Shown: one piece after another, positions 1 to 5,841 of the stretch | How the letters are laid out: each line of letters starts with the position of its first letter | Position numbering within the stretch: the stretch's first letter is position 1 | Source: Bdellovibrionales bacterium | Lineage (GTDB): Bacteria; Bdellovibrionota; Bacteriovoracia; Bacteriovoracales; Bacteriovoracaceae | NCBI GenBank assembly: GCA_005791855.1 | Contig: SXUH01000255.1 | Coordinates: forward strand, 1 to 5,841 | Length of the DNA: 5,841 nucleotides | Direction: 5' to 3' | The notes under the pieces: generated by a model | The model's input: the letters and a program-made list of their open reading frames with translations, nothing else | The model's database searches: none | What the model was told of the DNA's origin: nothing | Made by a program: the position numbers and the translations under genes

Positions 1-558
1 AACCTCGCCAAGCTCAAGCCGTACTTCGAGCGGGAGACCGGAACCGTCACCGTGGGGAACGCGTGCCCCATCACCGACGGCGGATCCATGTGGCTCCTCG
101 CCTCGGAGGAGGCCGTGAAGAAGCACAACCTCGACCCCCTGGCGCGGATGGTGGACTACCACTTCCACGGTCTGGAACCGGAGCGCATGGGTCTGGGGCC
201 CGTGCTCGCGACCCACGGGGTGCTCAAGCGCACCAACATGAAGCTCTCCCAGCTCGAGCTCTTCGAGCTCAACGAAGCCTTCGCCGCCCAGGTCATCGCC
301 TGCACGCGGGTGATGAAGGACAGGGCCCTCTCGGCGAAGTGGGGGATCGACGAGGTGATCGGGGAGATCCCCTTCGACCGCCTCAACGTCAACGGCGGCG
401 GGATCGCCCTGGGTCACCCGGTCGGCTCCACCGGCTCGAGGCTCGTGGTGACTCTTGCCCACGAGCTCCGGCGCCGGAAGCTCAAGTACGGCCTGGCCAC
501 CCTCTGCATCGGCGGAGGCCAGGGCGGAGCGGTCATCATCGAGAACCTCAAACACTAA
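1..558 (+). CDS. fadI: Acetyl-CoA C-acyltransferase (3-ketoacyl-CoA thiolase), C-terminal part, 5' truncated by window edge
   Basis: Frame +1 is open from the first base and ends at TAA 556-558, giving the last 185 residues of a protein that is probably about 430 long. Enzymes of this family cleave 3-ketoacyl-CoA with CoA to acetyl-CoA and a shortened acyl-CoA, the last step of beta-oxidation. Visible thiolase landmarks are NEAFAAQ (visible residues 91-97), NGGGIALGHPVG with the catalytic His at 139, and CIGGGQGG with the second catalytic Cys at 169. The nucleophilic Cys of the N-terminal half lies outside the window. About 31 residues separate NEAFAAQ from NVNGGG, close to the long insert of FadI and longer than in FadA. 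The CIGGGQG ending, however, resembles FadA, so the symbol is tentative. The gene lies 11 bases upstream of the alpha-subunit gene, the order seen in fadIJ. A GTG at 52 is only an internal codon, since the homology continues upstream of it. Confidence 0.92.
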   Translation, partial: NLAKLKPYFERETGTVTVGNACPITDGGSMWLLASEEAVKKHNLDPLARMVDYHFHGLEPERMGLGPVLATHGVLKRTNMKLSQLELFELNEAFAAQVIACTRVMKDRALSAKWGIDEVIGEIPFDRLNVNGGGIALGHPVGSTGSRLVVTLAHELRRRKLKYGLATLCIGGGQGGAVIIENLKH

Positions 559-569
559 GCGAGACAACC

Positions 570-2696
570 ATGACCTACAAGAACCTAACCGTCGAAATCA
601 AGAACGACCTCCTCTGGGTGGGCTTCGGGAAATTCGAAAAGAAATCCATGACCACCTTCACCCGGGAGACCCTCGAGGAGCTCAACCAGGCCGTGCTCTA
701 CGCCCACGAGCTCGAAACCAAGAACGCGGTGAAGGGTGTCTGCTTCTTCTCCCACAAGCCCGGCGTCTTCCTCGCGGGCGTGGACGTCTCGGTGATCAAC
801 TCCCTCCGGACCGAAGCCGAGGCCCTCCGGGCGCTGGACGAGGCCCACACCATCTTCAACGCCATCGAGGACCTGAAGCTCCCCACCGTCGCGTTGGTGG
901 ACGGGGTCTGCCTCGGCGGGGGCCTCGAGCTCTCCCTGGCGTGCAAGAAGATCTTCATCTCCGATAATCCGAAGACGGCCCTGGGCCTTCCGGAAGTCAT
1001 GCTGGGTGTCCTCCCGGGCTTCGGCGGAACCTACCGCTTGCCGAAGAAAGTGGGGCTCACCACCGCCATGGACATGATCCTCACCGGCCGGCAGATAAGA
1101 GGGAAGAACGCCCTGAAGATGGGCCTCGCGGACGCCGTGCTCCCGGCGGAGCGGATGCTCGAGCTCGCCCCCGGCTACCTCCTCGAGAAGAAGACGGGCC
1201 TTCGGAAGTCCCTGAAGACGGAGCTGCAGTCCGCGGCCATGAGCAACTTCCTCAGCCGGAAGATCATCTTCCAGAAGGCGCGGGAGAAGGTGATGGAGAT
1301 GTCCAAGGGGTTCTACCCGGCCCCCCTGAAGATCCTGGAGGTCCTGGAAGGAGCGCACGGGAAGAACCGGACGGACTACCTTTCCATCGAAGCCCAGGCC
1401 TTCGCGGAACTCTCCCAGAGTATCCAGTCGAAGAACCTCCAGCACATTTTTTTCCTCACGGATAACTCCAAGAAGATAGAAAACAAAGAGAGCCTGCCGT
1501 CGGTCAAGCGCGGAGCGGTCCTCGGCGCCGGTGTCATGGGCGGCGGGATCGCCTGGCTCTTCGCCCAGAGTAACCAGGCCCCGCTCATGAAGGACCTCAC
1601 TCCGGAGGCCCTCGAGCTCGGGCTCAAGCAGGCGTCGAGCAACTTCGGCGGGATGCTCAAGAAGCGACGGATCACCGAGGACGAGTTCAACCGGAAGATG
1701 CGTTCCATCGAGCCGACGCTCAACTTCGAAGGCTTCAAGAGCGTGGACCTCGTCGTCGAGGCGGTGGTCGAAAACATGAACGTAAAGAAAACAGTGTTCG
1801 CGGAAGTGGAGAAGTACGTCAAAGACGACTGCATCCTCACCAGCAACAGCTCCTCCCTCTCCATCGAGGAAATGAGCAAGGCGCTGAGGGACCCGTCGCG
1901 CTTCGCGGGCCTGCACTTCTTCAACCCGGTCAACAAGATGCCGCTGGTGGAGATCATCACCCACGAGCGCGTCGATAAGAAGGTGGTGGACACCTTGCTC
2001 AAGTGGGTGCTCGAAGTGAAGAAGACCCCCATCGTGGTCAAGGACGGCCCGGGGTTCCTCGTGAACCGGATCCTCGCTCCGTACCTCAACGAAGCGGCCT
2101 ACCTCCTCGAGGAGGGCGTGAGCGTGGAGGCCCTGGACGAGGCCGCCCTGAACTTCGGGATGCCCATGGGGCCGTGCCGGCTGATGGACGAGATTGGCCT
2201 CGACGTCTGCGTGAAGGTCGGGAAGATCATGCACGAAGGCCTCGGCGAGCGCGCGATCCCGAGCGAGATCTCCTCGAAGTTCTACGAGGCGAAGCTCCTC
2301 GGGAAGAAGAACGGGAAGGGGTTCTACCTCTACGACGAGAAGGGGAAACCCAAGGGGAAGAACCCGGAGATCGCGGGCCTCCTGCCGGCCAAGAAGCTCC
2401 GGAAGGACGAGATGGAGATCCAGATGCGCCTCTTCCTCCCCATGGTGAACGAAGCGGCCTACATCTTCGCGGACCGGATCTGCGACAAGGCGTCCACCGT
2501 GGACATCGGGATGATCTACGGGACCGGCTTCCCGCCGTTCCGCGGCGGGCTCCTGCGCTGGGCGGACCAGGAGGGGCTCGAGCAGATCACCGAGCGGCTC
2601 AATAACTTCGCCACCGAGGTCAGCCAGAACCGCTACGCGGTGGCTCCGTACCTCTCGATGATGGTGGCGGATAAGAAAAAGTTCTACGACCTGTAG
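570..2696 (+). CDS. fadJ: Fatty acid oxidation complex alpha subunit: enoyl-CoA hydratase / 3-hydroxyacyl-CoA dehydrogenase
   Basis: A 708-residue bifunctional enzyme, close to the usual 715-730. It hydrates trans-2-enoyl-CoA and oxidises the L-3-hydroxyacyl-CoA with NAD+, acting with the upstream thiolase in a cytoplasmic complex. Residues 1-200 are the crotonase domain: oxyanion-hole segment FLAGVD at 67-72, GGGLE with catalytic Glu120, and GLPEV with catalytic Glu142. The 22-residue gap between these glutamates matches FadJ rather than FadB (20). From about 312 comes the Rossmann domain with GAGVMGGG (Gly319, Gly321, Gly324). Dehydrogenase residues Ser428, His449 (HFFNPV), Glu461 and Asn499 (GFLVNR) have the same spacing as in human HADH. 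The C-terminal helical domains include GFYLYDEKGK at 584-593 and GFPPFRGG at 653-660. ATG 570 is the first plausible start after the thiolase stop and begins directly with the crotonase fold (MTYKNLTVEI); no strong Shine-Dalgarno is visible, so coupling to the thiolase is likely. The reading frame also happens to be open upstream to 63, but that part is thiolase-coding in another frame. Confidence 0.96.
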   Translation: MTYKNLTVEIKNDLLWVGFGKFEKKSMTTFTRETLEELNQAVLYAHELETKNAVKGVCFFSHKPGVFLAGVDVSVINSLRTEAEALRALDEAHTIFNAIEDLKLPTVALVDGVCLGGGLELSLACKKIFISDNPKTALGLPEVMLGVLPGFGGTYRLPKKVGLTTAMDMILTGRQIRGKNALKMGLADAVLPAERMLELAPGYLLEKKTGLRKSLKTELQSAAMSNFLSRKIIFQKAREKVMEMSKGFYPAPLKILEVLEGAHGKNRTDYLSIEAQAFAELSQSIQSKNLQHIFFLTDNSKKIENKESLPSVKRGAVLGAGVMGGGIAWLFAQSNQAPLMKDLTPEALELGLKQASSNFGGMLKKRRITEDEFNRKMRSIEPTLNFEGFKSVDLVVEAVVENMNVKKTVFAEVEKYVKDDCILTSNSSSLSIEEMSKALRDPSRFAGLHFFNPVNKMPLVEIITHERVDKKVVDTLLKWVLEVKKTPIVVKDGPGFLVNRILAPYLNEAAYLLEEGVSVEALDEAALNFGMPMGPCRLMDEIGLDVCVKVGKIMHEGLGERAIPSEISSKFYEAKLLGKKNGKGFYLYDEKGKPKGKNPEIAGLLPAKKLRKDEMEIQMRLFLPMVNEAAYIFADRICDKASTVDIGMIYGTGFPPFRGGLLRWADQEGLEQITERLNNFATEVSQNRYAVAPYLSMMVADKKKFYDL

Positions 2697-3863
2697 ATGA
2701 GAGTCTGGCCCTTCTTCAGCTATTTCTTCAGCTACATCCTGCGGGCCAAAACCCGGCAGCGGCTGCTCTTCATCGCCGTGGTGGGCCTCTTCCTCTCGGC
2801 CTTCAGCCTCATGGTCATCCAGGGGATCATGGGCGGGCTCCAGAAGGGGCTGGTGAACCGCTCGAAGAGTGTCCACGGCTCCTACCTCATCTCCTTCGAC
2901 CAGCCGGTGGCCGATGCCTCCGAGGTGAAGGAGGTCCTCCGCAAGGAGGGTGTGCCGTTCTACTCCGAGCTCGAGGTGGAGGTGATGCTCAAGCACCGAA
3001 CCTTCGTGGCGCCGGCGAAGCTCCACGGCATCGACCTCTCGGACGACAGGCCCGAGTTCCTGGAGGAGAAGGACTTCAAGGGCCTGGTGATGGGGAACGA
3101 CCTCGCCGGCAAGATCAAGGTCCAGTTCCTGGACGAGCTCCAGATCATCGCCCCGGGGGTCACGGACTCTCTCATGGGGGAGATCCCGCGCTTCGTGACC
3201 GAGGGCCTCTCGGACTACCTCTACACCGAGCTCCCCGAGGTGGACGAGTTCGAGATCTGGGCGCGGAAGGACCTGGTCCACAATCTCCTGCGGCAGCGAG
3301 GGGTGAACCAGATCCGGGTCTTCGGCGAGCTGACCGAAGAGATCCGAAACCGACTCCGGAAGGTGGAGACGGAGGCACCGCTGCGGATCCTGAGCTGGGA
3401 GAAGATGAACGAGGCCCTGGTGTGGTCCCTGAACCTCGAGACCAAGGTCATGCTCTTCCTCTTCATCAGCATGAGCCTCCTCGTGGCCATCGCCATCACC
3501 TCGGGGCTCATGATCTTCTACTCCAAGATCCGCCGGGACCTCATGAGTTTCTGGATCCTCGGGATGGCCCAGCGGCAGCTCGTCCGGCTCTGCTTCAAGT
3601 TCACCCTGATACTTTCTGCCATCACCGTGGTCCTGGGGGGAATATCTGGCTATATTACTCTGAGAATCCTCGAGTCCTATGGCCACGACATCATGCCGGA
3701 CATCTTCGTCGAACGGCGGCTCCCGATCCAGTTAGATTTCAGCCACATAGTCATGAGCCTGCTGATCCCGTTTGGGATTTCACTAATTTTTAGTTACTTC
3801 TCCTTCGCCCATTTCCGCAGGGAAAACCAGTCCTTCGTCTCCGTCGTGCGAAGCCTCGCCTGA
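2697..3863 (+). CDS. FtsX-like ABC transporter permease of the LolC/LolE type
   Basis: A 388-residue inner-membrane protein. The hydrophobic profile suggests four transmembrane segments: about 22-45, 251-275, 302-325 and 355-375. A roughly 200-residue extracytoplasmic domain lies between the first and second, the layout of LolC/LolE and MacB-type permeases. In that domain, LVMGNDLAGKIKVQFLDEL (130-148) followed by IIAPG resembles the conserved 'G.eLA..l.v..GD.i...sP' block of LolC/E. The RRDLMSFWILGMAQRQL stretch (279-295) corresponds to the FtsX coupling loop (DIAILRTMG-like) that contacts the ATPase. LolCDE extracts lipoproteins from the inner membrane in didermic bacteria; that this protein does so is inference, since other FtsX-like permeases share the layout. 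The ATG at 2697 directly follows the TAG of fadJ, with no Shine-Dalgarno, suggesting translation by reinitiation. No LolD-like ATPase is in the window. Its last third has AT-rich codons atypical of its neighbours. Confidence 0.82.
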   Translation: MRVWPFFSYFFSYILRAKTRQRLLFIAVVGLFLSAFSLMVIQGIMGGLQKGLVNRSKSVHGSYLISFDQPVADASEVKEVLRKEGVPFYSELEVEVMLKHRTFVAPAKLHGIDLSDDRPEFLEEKDFKGLVMGNDLAGKIKVQFLDELQIIAPGVTDSLMGEIPRFVTEGLSDYLYTELPEVDEFEIWARKDLVHNLLRQRGVNQIRVFGELTEEIRNRLRKVETEAPLRILSWEKMNEALVWSLNLETKVMLFLFISMSLLVAIAITSGLMIFYSKIRRDLMSFWILGMAQRQLVRLCFKFTLILSAITVVLGGISGYITLRILESYGHDIMPDIFVERRLPIQLDFSHIVMSLLIPFGISLIFSYFSFAHFRRENQSFVSVVRSLA

Positions 3864-3877
3864 GGAAATAAAAATCC

Positions 3878-3906
3878 TACGCCAAAGTTTCGCTTCCGGG
3901 TAAAAT
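3878..3906 (+). promoter_or_regulatory. Weak candidate promoter ahead of the PilZ-like gene
   Basis: The 80-base gap after the permease gene is AT-rich compared with the coding DNA. TAAAAT at 3901-3906 matches the sigma-70 -10 consensus at five of six positions. It would start transcription near 3913 and leave a leader of about 30 bases that contains the AAGG ribosome site. No convincing -35 exists 16-18 bases upstream, so the gene could instead be read through from the permease operon. Confidence 0.22.
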
Positions 3907-3934
3907 AAAGAGGGCCAACTCCGACCACGAAAAA

Positions 3935-3938
3935 AAGG
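3935..3938 (+). promoter_or_regulatory. Shine-Dalgarno-like AAGG deciding the start at 3944
   Basis: A run of seven A (3930-3936) leads into GG (3937-3938). The AAGG sits five bases before ATG 3944, an acceptable spacing. The in-frame GTG at 3938 overlaps this site and so has no ribosome-binding sequence of its own at a usable distance, which favours ATG 3944 as the start. Confidence 0.5.
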
Positions 3939-3943
3939 TGTCC

Positions 3944-4900
3944 ATGTCCATCCTCAACCTCTCCCTGGATTTTTCCCCGGCCTTTCTGCGGGACTCGAAC
4001 CTCCACAAGTCCCTGGGGGAAGAGTTCTGCCTGAGCGGCAACGGGAACATGGTCTTCCACTGGGCCGACTTCCACGAGACCTGCGACGCCGTGAAGGCCC
4101 AGCTCGAGAACCAACCCGACCTCCTGAAGGACTACCAGGCCCGGGAGGCGGGCCTTAACCGGCTCTCGCTCATCCCCGTGTGGATCAAGACCCCGGGGAA
4201 GGTCCTCGAGATCAGCATGTACGACCTCTACGAGAAGTACATCATGGGCCAGCTGCTCTACGCCGGCGGGATCGATCCCTTCAAGCCGGTGGAGGTCTCC
4301 TTCATCTCCGGGACGGGCCCCTTCAAGGGCATGTCCGTGGTGGAGTGCTTCAACAAGGCCACCTACAAGGACTTCGTCCTGGTGCACCTCCTGAAGGGGA
4401 AGCTCCCGCGCAGGAATTTCCGGATCCGGCTGAAGTCGAAGATCCTCGTGGAGTTTGGCCCGGGGTTCAACGGGGCCCAGGTTCTCTCCCTGGAGCAGCT
4501 GACGATGGATGGCCTCCTCCTCTCCCTCGAGTCCGAGCTCTTCTCGGGCCGGATCTCGGAGAGCGAGAAGCTCCGCTTCTACATCGACGCCCGCATGCTC
4601 AAGGAGTGCGTGGGCAAGGACCAGAAGGCGCTCGAGACCCACCTGTCCAACTACGCCTTCAACCTCCTGTACTCCGCGAAGAAGGAGGACGCCTGCGAGT
4701 GCCTGATGACGGACTTCTCCATCCAGTCGAGCTTCGACTTCTTAAAGAGCAACCAGATCTTCATGTTCATCCCCTACGGCAAGCTCGCGGTGCGGAACCC
4801 CGAGTGCGTGGCGAGCATCCAGTCCTTCGTCACCTTCACCCGGGACCTCGTGCGGGAGCACTACCAGAGGCTGGACCCGAGGAAGCTCAAAACTGCCTGA
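3944..4900 (+). CDS. Uncharacterised protein with a possible degenerate PilZ-like domain
   Basis: A 318-residue protein with no signal peptide and no transmembrane segment, so probably cytoplasmic. Start ATG 3944 is preferred over GTG 3938, which would add only Met-Ser. I do not recognise the whole protein. The middle contains PRRNFRIRL (155-163), which fits the RxxxR element of c-di-GMP-binding PilZ domains. About 25 residues later comes QLTMDGLLL (185-193), which aligns with the second PilZ element, (D/N)xSxxG, but with Gln and Thr in place of Asp/Asn and Ser. If this is PilZ, nucleotide binding may be lost or altered. The regions on either side (1-150 and 200-318) carry no motif I can name; the N-terminal part has aromatic segments such as MVFHWADF (36-43). 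The gene stands 80 bases after the permease on the same strand, with its own ribosome site, and codon use matches the window. A non-PilZ beta-barrel remains possible. Confidence 0.85.
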   Translation: MSILNLSLDFSPAFLRDSNLHKSLGEEFCLSGNGNMVFHWADFHETCDAVKAQLENQPDLLKDYQAREAGLNRLSLIPVWIKTPGKVLEISMYDLYEKYIMGQLLYAGGIDPFKPVEVSFISGTGPFKGMSVVECFNKATYKDFVLVHLLKGKLPRRNFRIRLKSKILVEFGPGFNGAQVLSLEQLTMDGLLLSLESELFSGRISESEKLRFYIDARMLKECVGKDQKALETHLSNYAFNLLYSAKKEDACECLMTDFSIQSSFDFLKSNQIFMFIPYGKLAVRNPECVASIQSFVTFTRDLVREHYQRLDPRKLKTA

Positions 4901-4934
4901 GATCCTGGGCACCTCGGACTAGCCTTGTCGGGAT

Positions 4935-4966
4935 CCGGGCCCGGGTTTGGCCGGGGTAGGACCCCG
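4935..4966 (+). terminator. GC-rich hairpin region, possible terminator without a U tract
   Basis: CCGGGCCCGG at 4935-4944 is a perfect 10-base palindrome. CGGGG (4952-4956) and CCCCG (4962-4966) form a perfect five-pair stem with the five-base loop TAGGA. The position, 34-66 bases after the stop of the PilZ-like gene, suits transcript termination. The second stem is followed only by AATT, not by a run of T, so it is not a classic intrinsic terminator; it may act with Rho or simply protect the mRNA 3' end. Confidence 0.3.
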
Positions 4967-4977
4967 AATTGGTGAGG

Positions 4978-4989
4978 TTTCTTAAGAAA
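4978..4989. repeat. Perfect 12-base palindrome TTTCTTAAGAAA, possible operator
   Basis: The sequence equals its own reverse complement over 12 bases and stands in the AT-rich half of the intergenic region, 60-71 bases upstream of the next ATG. An overlapping imperfect inverted repeat pairs CTTAA (4981-4985) with TTAAG (5013-5017) and ATCT (4989-4992) with AGAT (5007-5010). Binding by a dimeric regulator is only an inference. Confidence 0.25.
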
Positions 4990-5012
4990 TCTTCGAATCC
5001 CCTTGGAGATCT

Positions 5013-5042
5013 TTAAGTTCCGTAGACTTCTCCGTCGATAAT
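5013..5042 (+). promoter_or_regulatory. Candidate promoter for the exported-protein gene, possibly giving a leaderless mRNA
   Basis: GATAAT at 5037-5042 matches the -10 consensus at five of six positions. An 18-base spacer upstream places TTAAGT (5013-5018), a weak three-of-six -35. Exactly six bases separate the -10 from ATG 5049, so the expected transcription start falls on or within a base or two of the A of the start codon. No Shine-Dalgarno sequence precedes that ATG, which agrees with a leaderless transcript. The weak -35 keeps the confidence modest. Confidence 0.38.
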
Positions 5043-5048
5043 TATCCC

Positions 5049-5841
5049 ATGAAGCTGCTCACGTTTGCTCTACTTTCATCCTTCATGCTTCCCACCACTG
5101 CGTCCGCCGTCGTGCAGGACGAGATCCGGCGCTTTAAGAAGTGCTACGGCATCCTCGTCGGCGAACCCGTGATGTCGAGCGACCCGCTCTTCCTCGCCGT
5201 GAAGAACCAGAGCAAGACCGGCACCGCCGCGTGCATGGAGATCTTCGAGAGAGGGGAGCTCCAGGCGGACAACCAGGTCAAGCGGTCCGCCAGCGGTGGC
5301 CACGATCCGCTGGGGATCAAGGTCCTCCGGTCGATCCAGAACTTCCACCTCGGGGCCCTCGAGGTCCCGCACTACGACGTGGATAACGACGGGGGCCTCG
5401 AGGGGAGGACTCCGGACATGCTGGACTTCTACGAGCACGCCTACCACATGACCTACAACGTGCTCAAGCCCGGCGAGCCTTACAGCCGGCTCGTCACCCG
5501 GGCCAACACACTCCGGGCCATCCGGAACGGAACGAGGAGCAAGCACCTCTACAACTACGTCCTGGAAGGAAGTCCCGGGCAGCTGGTGGACCTGAGCTTC
5601 CCGAGCCTCACCGCCGACGGAACTCCGACCACTCCGGTCTTCGTCCCGGTAGGGACCCTCCTTGGGATCGGGCCCATGAACTACTCGAATCACGCGGTGA
5701 AGGGCCGAAGCTACGTCCTGAACTTCGGCTACGTGAACTCCAACGAGATCGTCGACGTCAACCGGCACTTCGGCGCCGGCATGATCGGTACCCAGGCCTA
5801 CATCAAGGCCAACGCCAACGACGTGAAGCTCCGGTTCTTCG
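5049..5841 (+). CDS. Secreted or periplasmic protein of unknown family, N-terminal 264 residues, 3' truncated by window edge
   Basis: The frame from ATG 5049 stays open to the last base and continues beyond the window. The first 20 residues form a Sec signal peptide: MKLL, a hydrophobic core (TFALLSSFML), then PTTASA with an AxA site for signal peptidase I cleavage before Val21. There is no lipobox Cys. The upstream in-frame stop is TAA 4983-4985 and no other start codon lies between it and 5049, so the start is secure. The mature part has two cysteines (Cys32, Cys62), which could form a disulphide, a DVDNDG segment (110-115) that fits the DxDxDG calcium-binding loop pattern, and scattered histidines (100, 108, 130, 133, 240). 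No cytochrome CxxCH, lipase GxSxG or other catalytic motif is seen. The family is not recognised. Codon use after the signal peptide matches the other genes; within the signal peptide it is more AT-rich (TTT, CTA, CTT, TCA). Confidence 0.85.
   Translation, partial: MKLLTFALLSSFMLPTTASAVVQDEIRRFKKCYGILVGEPVMSSDPLFLAVKNQSKTGTAACMEIFERGELQADNQVKRSASGGHDPLGIKVLRSIQNFHLGALEVPHYDVDNDGGLEGRTPDMLDFYEHAYHMTYNVLKPGEPYSRLVTRANTLRAIRNGTRSKHLYNYVLEGSPGQLVDLSFPSLTADGTPTTPVFVPVGTLLGIGPMNYSNHAVKGRSYVLNFGYVNSNEIVDVNRHFGAGMIGTQAYIKANANDVKLRFF

Larger units (their letters stand above)
4901..5048. other. Intergenic region between the PilZ-like gene and the exported-protein gene
   Basis: This is the longest non-coding stretch. 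The left half (about 4920-4966) is very GC-rich and self-complementary. The right half (about 4967-5048) is AT-rich and carries a 12-base palindrome, an imperfect inverted repeat and a -10-like hexamer next to the following ATG. No small gene with a ribosome site is visible. The composition fits an end-of-transcript followed by a new promoter, so the last gene is probably its own transcription unit. Confidence 0.6.

Noticed and set aside
63..569. Extension of the fadJ frame upstream to 63
   Set aside because: This part overlaps the thiolase in another frame and encodes an Arg/Pro/Gly-rich, domain-free sequence. The crotonase fold begins at ATG 570.
585..3686. A 1033-codon open frame on the minus strand across fadJ and the permease gene
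   Set aside because: It is antisense to two well-supported genes that share one frame. GC-rich third positions remove stops on the opposite strand. The product is rich in His, Leu, Glu, Asp and Val with no recognisable domain.
3854..3878. Short hairpins at the permease stop codon (CCTC/GAGG and AGGA/TCCT) as a terminator
   Set aside because: Stems of only four pairs, followed by an A-rich rather than T-rich stretch on the plus strand; too weak to call.
3794..4642. A 282-codon minus-strand frame opposite the PilZ-like gene
   Set aside because: No ribosome site and a low-complexity Leu/Glu/Val/His composition typical of antisense frames in GC-rich DNA. The plus-strand gene has a ribosome site and a normal composition.
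4180..4959. A 259-codon plus-strand frame overlapping the PilZ-like gene
   Set aside because: Arg/Gly/Pro/Ala-rich translation typical of a shifted frame over a GC-rich gene, with no motif.
5076..5768. A 230-codon minus-strand frame opposite the last gene
   Set aside because: The plus strand here has a clear signal peptide and an unbroken frame with native codon use. The minus frame is Val/Glu/Asp/His-rich with no domain.
1..5841. tRNA, rRNA, CRISPR arrays, insertion-sequence ends, toxin-antitoxin or phage-defence genes
   Set aside because: Looked for and not seen. The window is almost entirely protein-coding on one strand.

Overview
The window carries five genes, all on the + strand: a partial thiolase, a complete trifunctional-type beta-oxidation alpha subunit, a complete LolC/LolE-like membrane permease, a gene with a tentative PilZ-like segment, and the 5' part of a gene for an exported protein that I do not recognise. 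No RNA genes, mobile elements, CRISPR arrays or long repeats are visible. The DNA is GC-rich, with a strong preference for C or G at third codon positions (CTC, GCC, AAG, GAG, ATC). That bias keeps the antisense strand open for long stretches. The content suggests a GC-rich, didermic, fatty-acid-oxidising bacterium. A proteobacterial or Bdellovibrionota-like lineage is possible, but the taxonomy is inference only.

Region 1 (1-2696) is a fadI-fadJ type pair. The thiolase comes first and the alpha subunit second, 11 bases apart. Both the gene order and sequence details (the long insert in the thiolase C-terminus and the 22-residue spacing of the two hydratase glutamates) look more like anaerobic-type FadI/FadJ than FadB/FadA. 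Together they would carry out hydration, NAD-dependent oxidation and thiolytic cleavage of enoyl-CoA intermediates.

Region 2 (2697-3863) is a four-helix permease whose ATG directly follows the fadJ stop codon in the same reading frame, so it is almost certainly cotranscribed. It has the LolC/LolE layout, but no cognate ATPase lies in the window. Its 3' third uses AT-rich codons that are rare elsewhere in the window.

Region 3 (3864-4900) begins with an 80-base AT-rich gap containing a possible -10 element and a Shine-Dalgarno-like AAGG. It is followed by a 318-residue cytoplasmic-looking protein with a degenerate PilZ-like motif pair.

Region 4 (4901-5841) has a 148-base intergenic stretch. 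Its first half holds GC-rich hairpins. Its second half is AT-rich, with a 12-base palindrome and a GATAAT -10 candidate placed so close to the next ATG that the transcript could be leaderless. The last gene encodes a Sec signal peptide and runs off the right edge. I see no clear evidence of a new multi-gene system. The best leads are the fatty-acid/permease coupling, the possible leaderless promoter and the two unassigned proteins.
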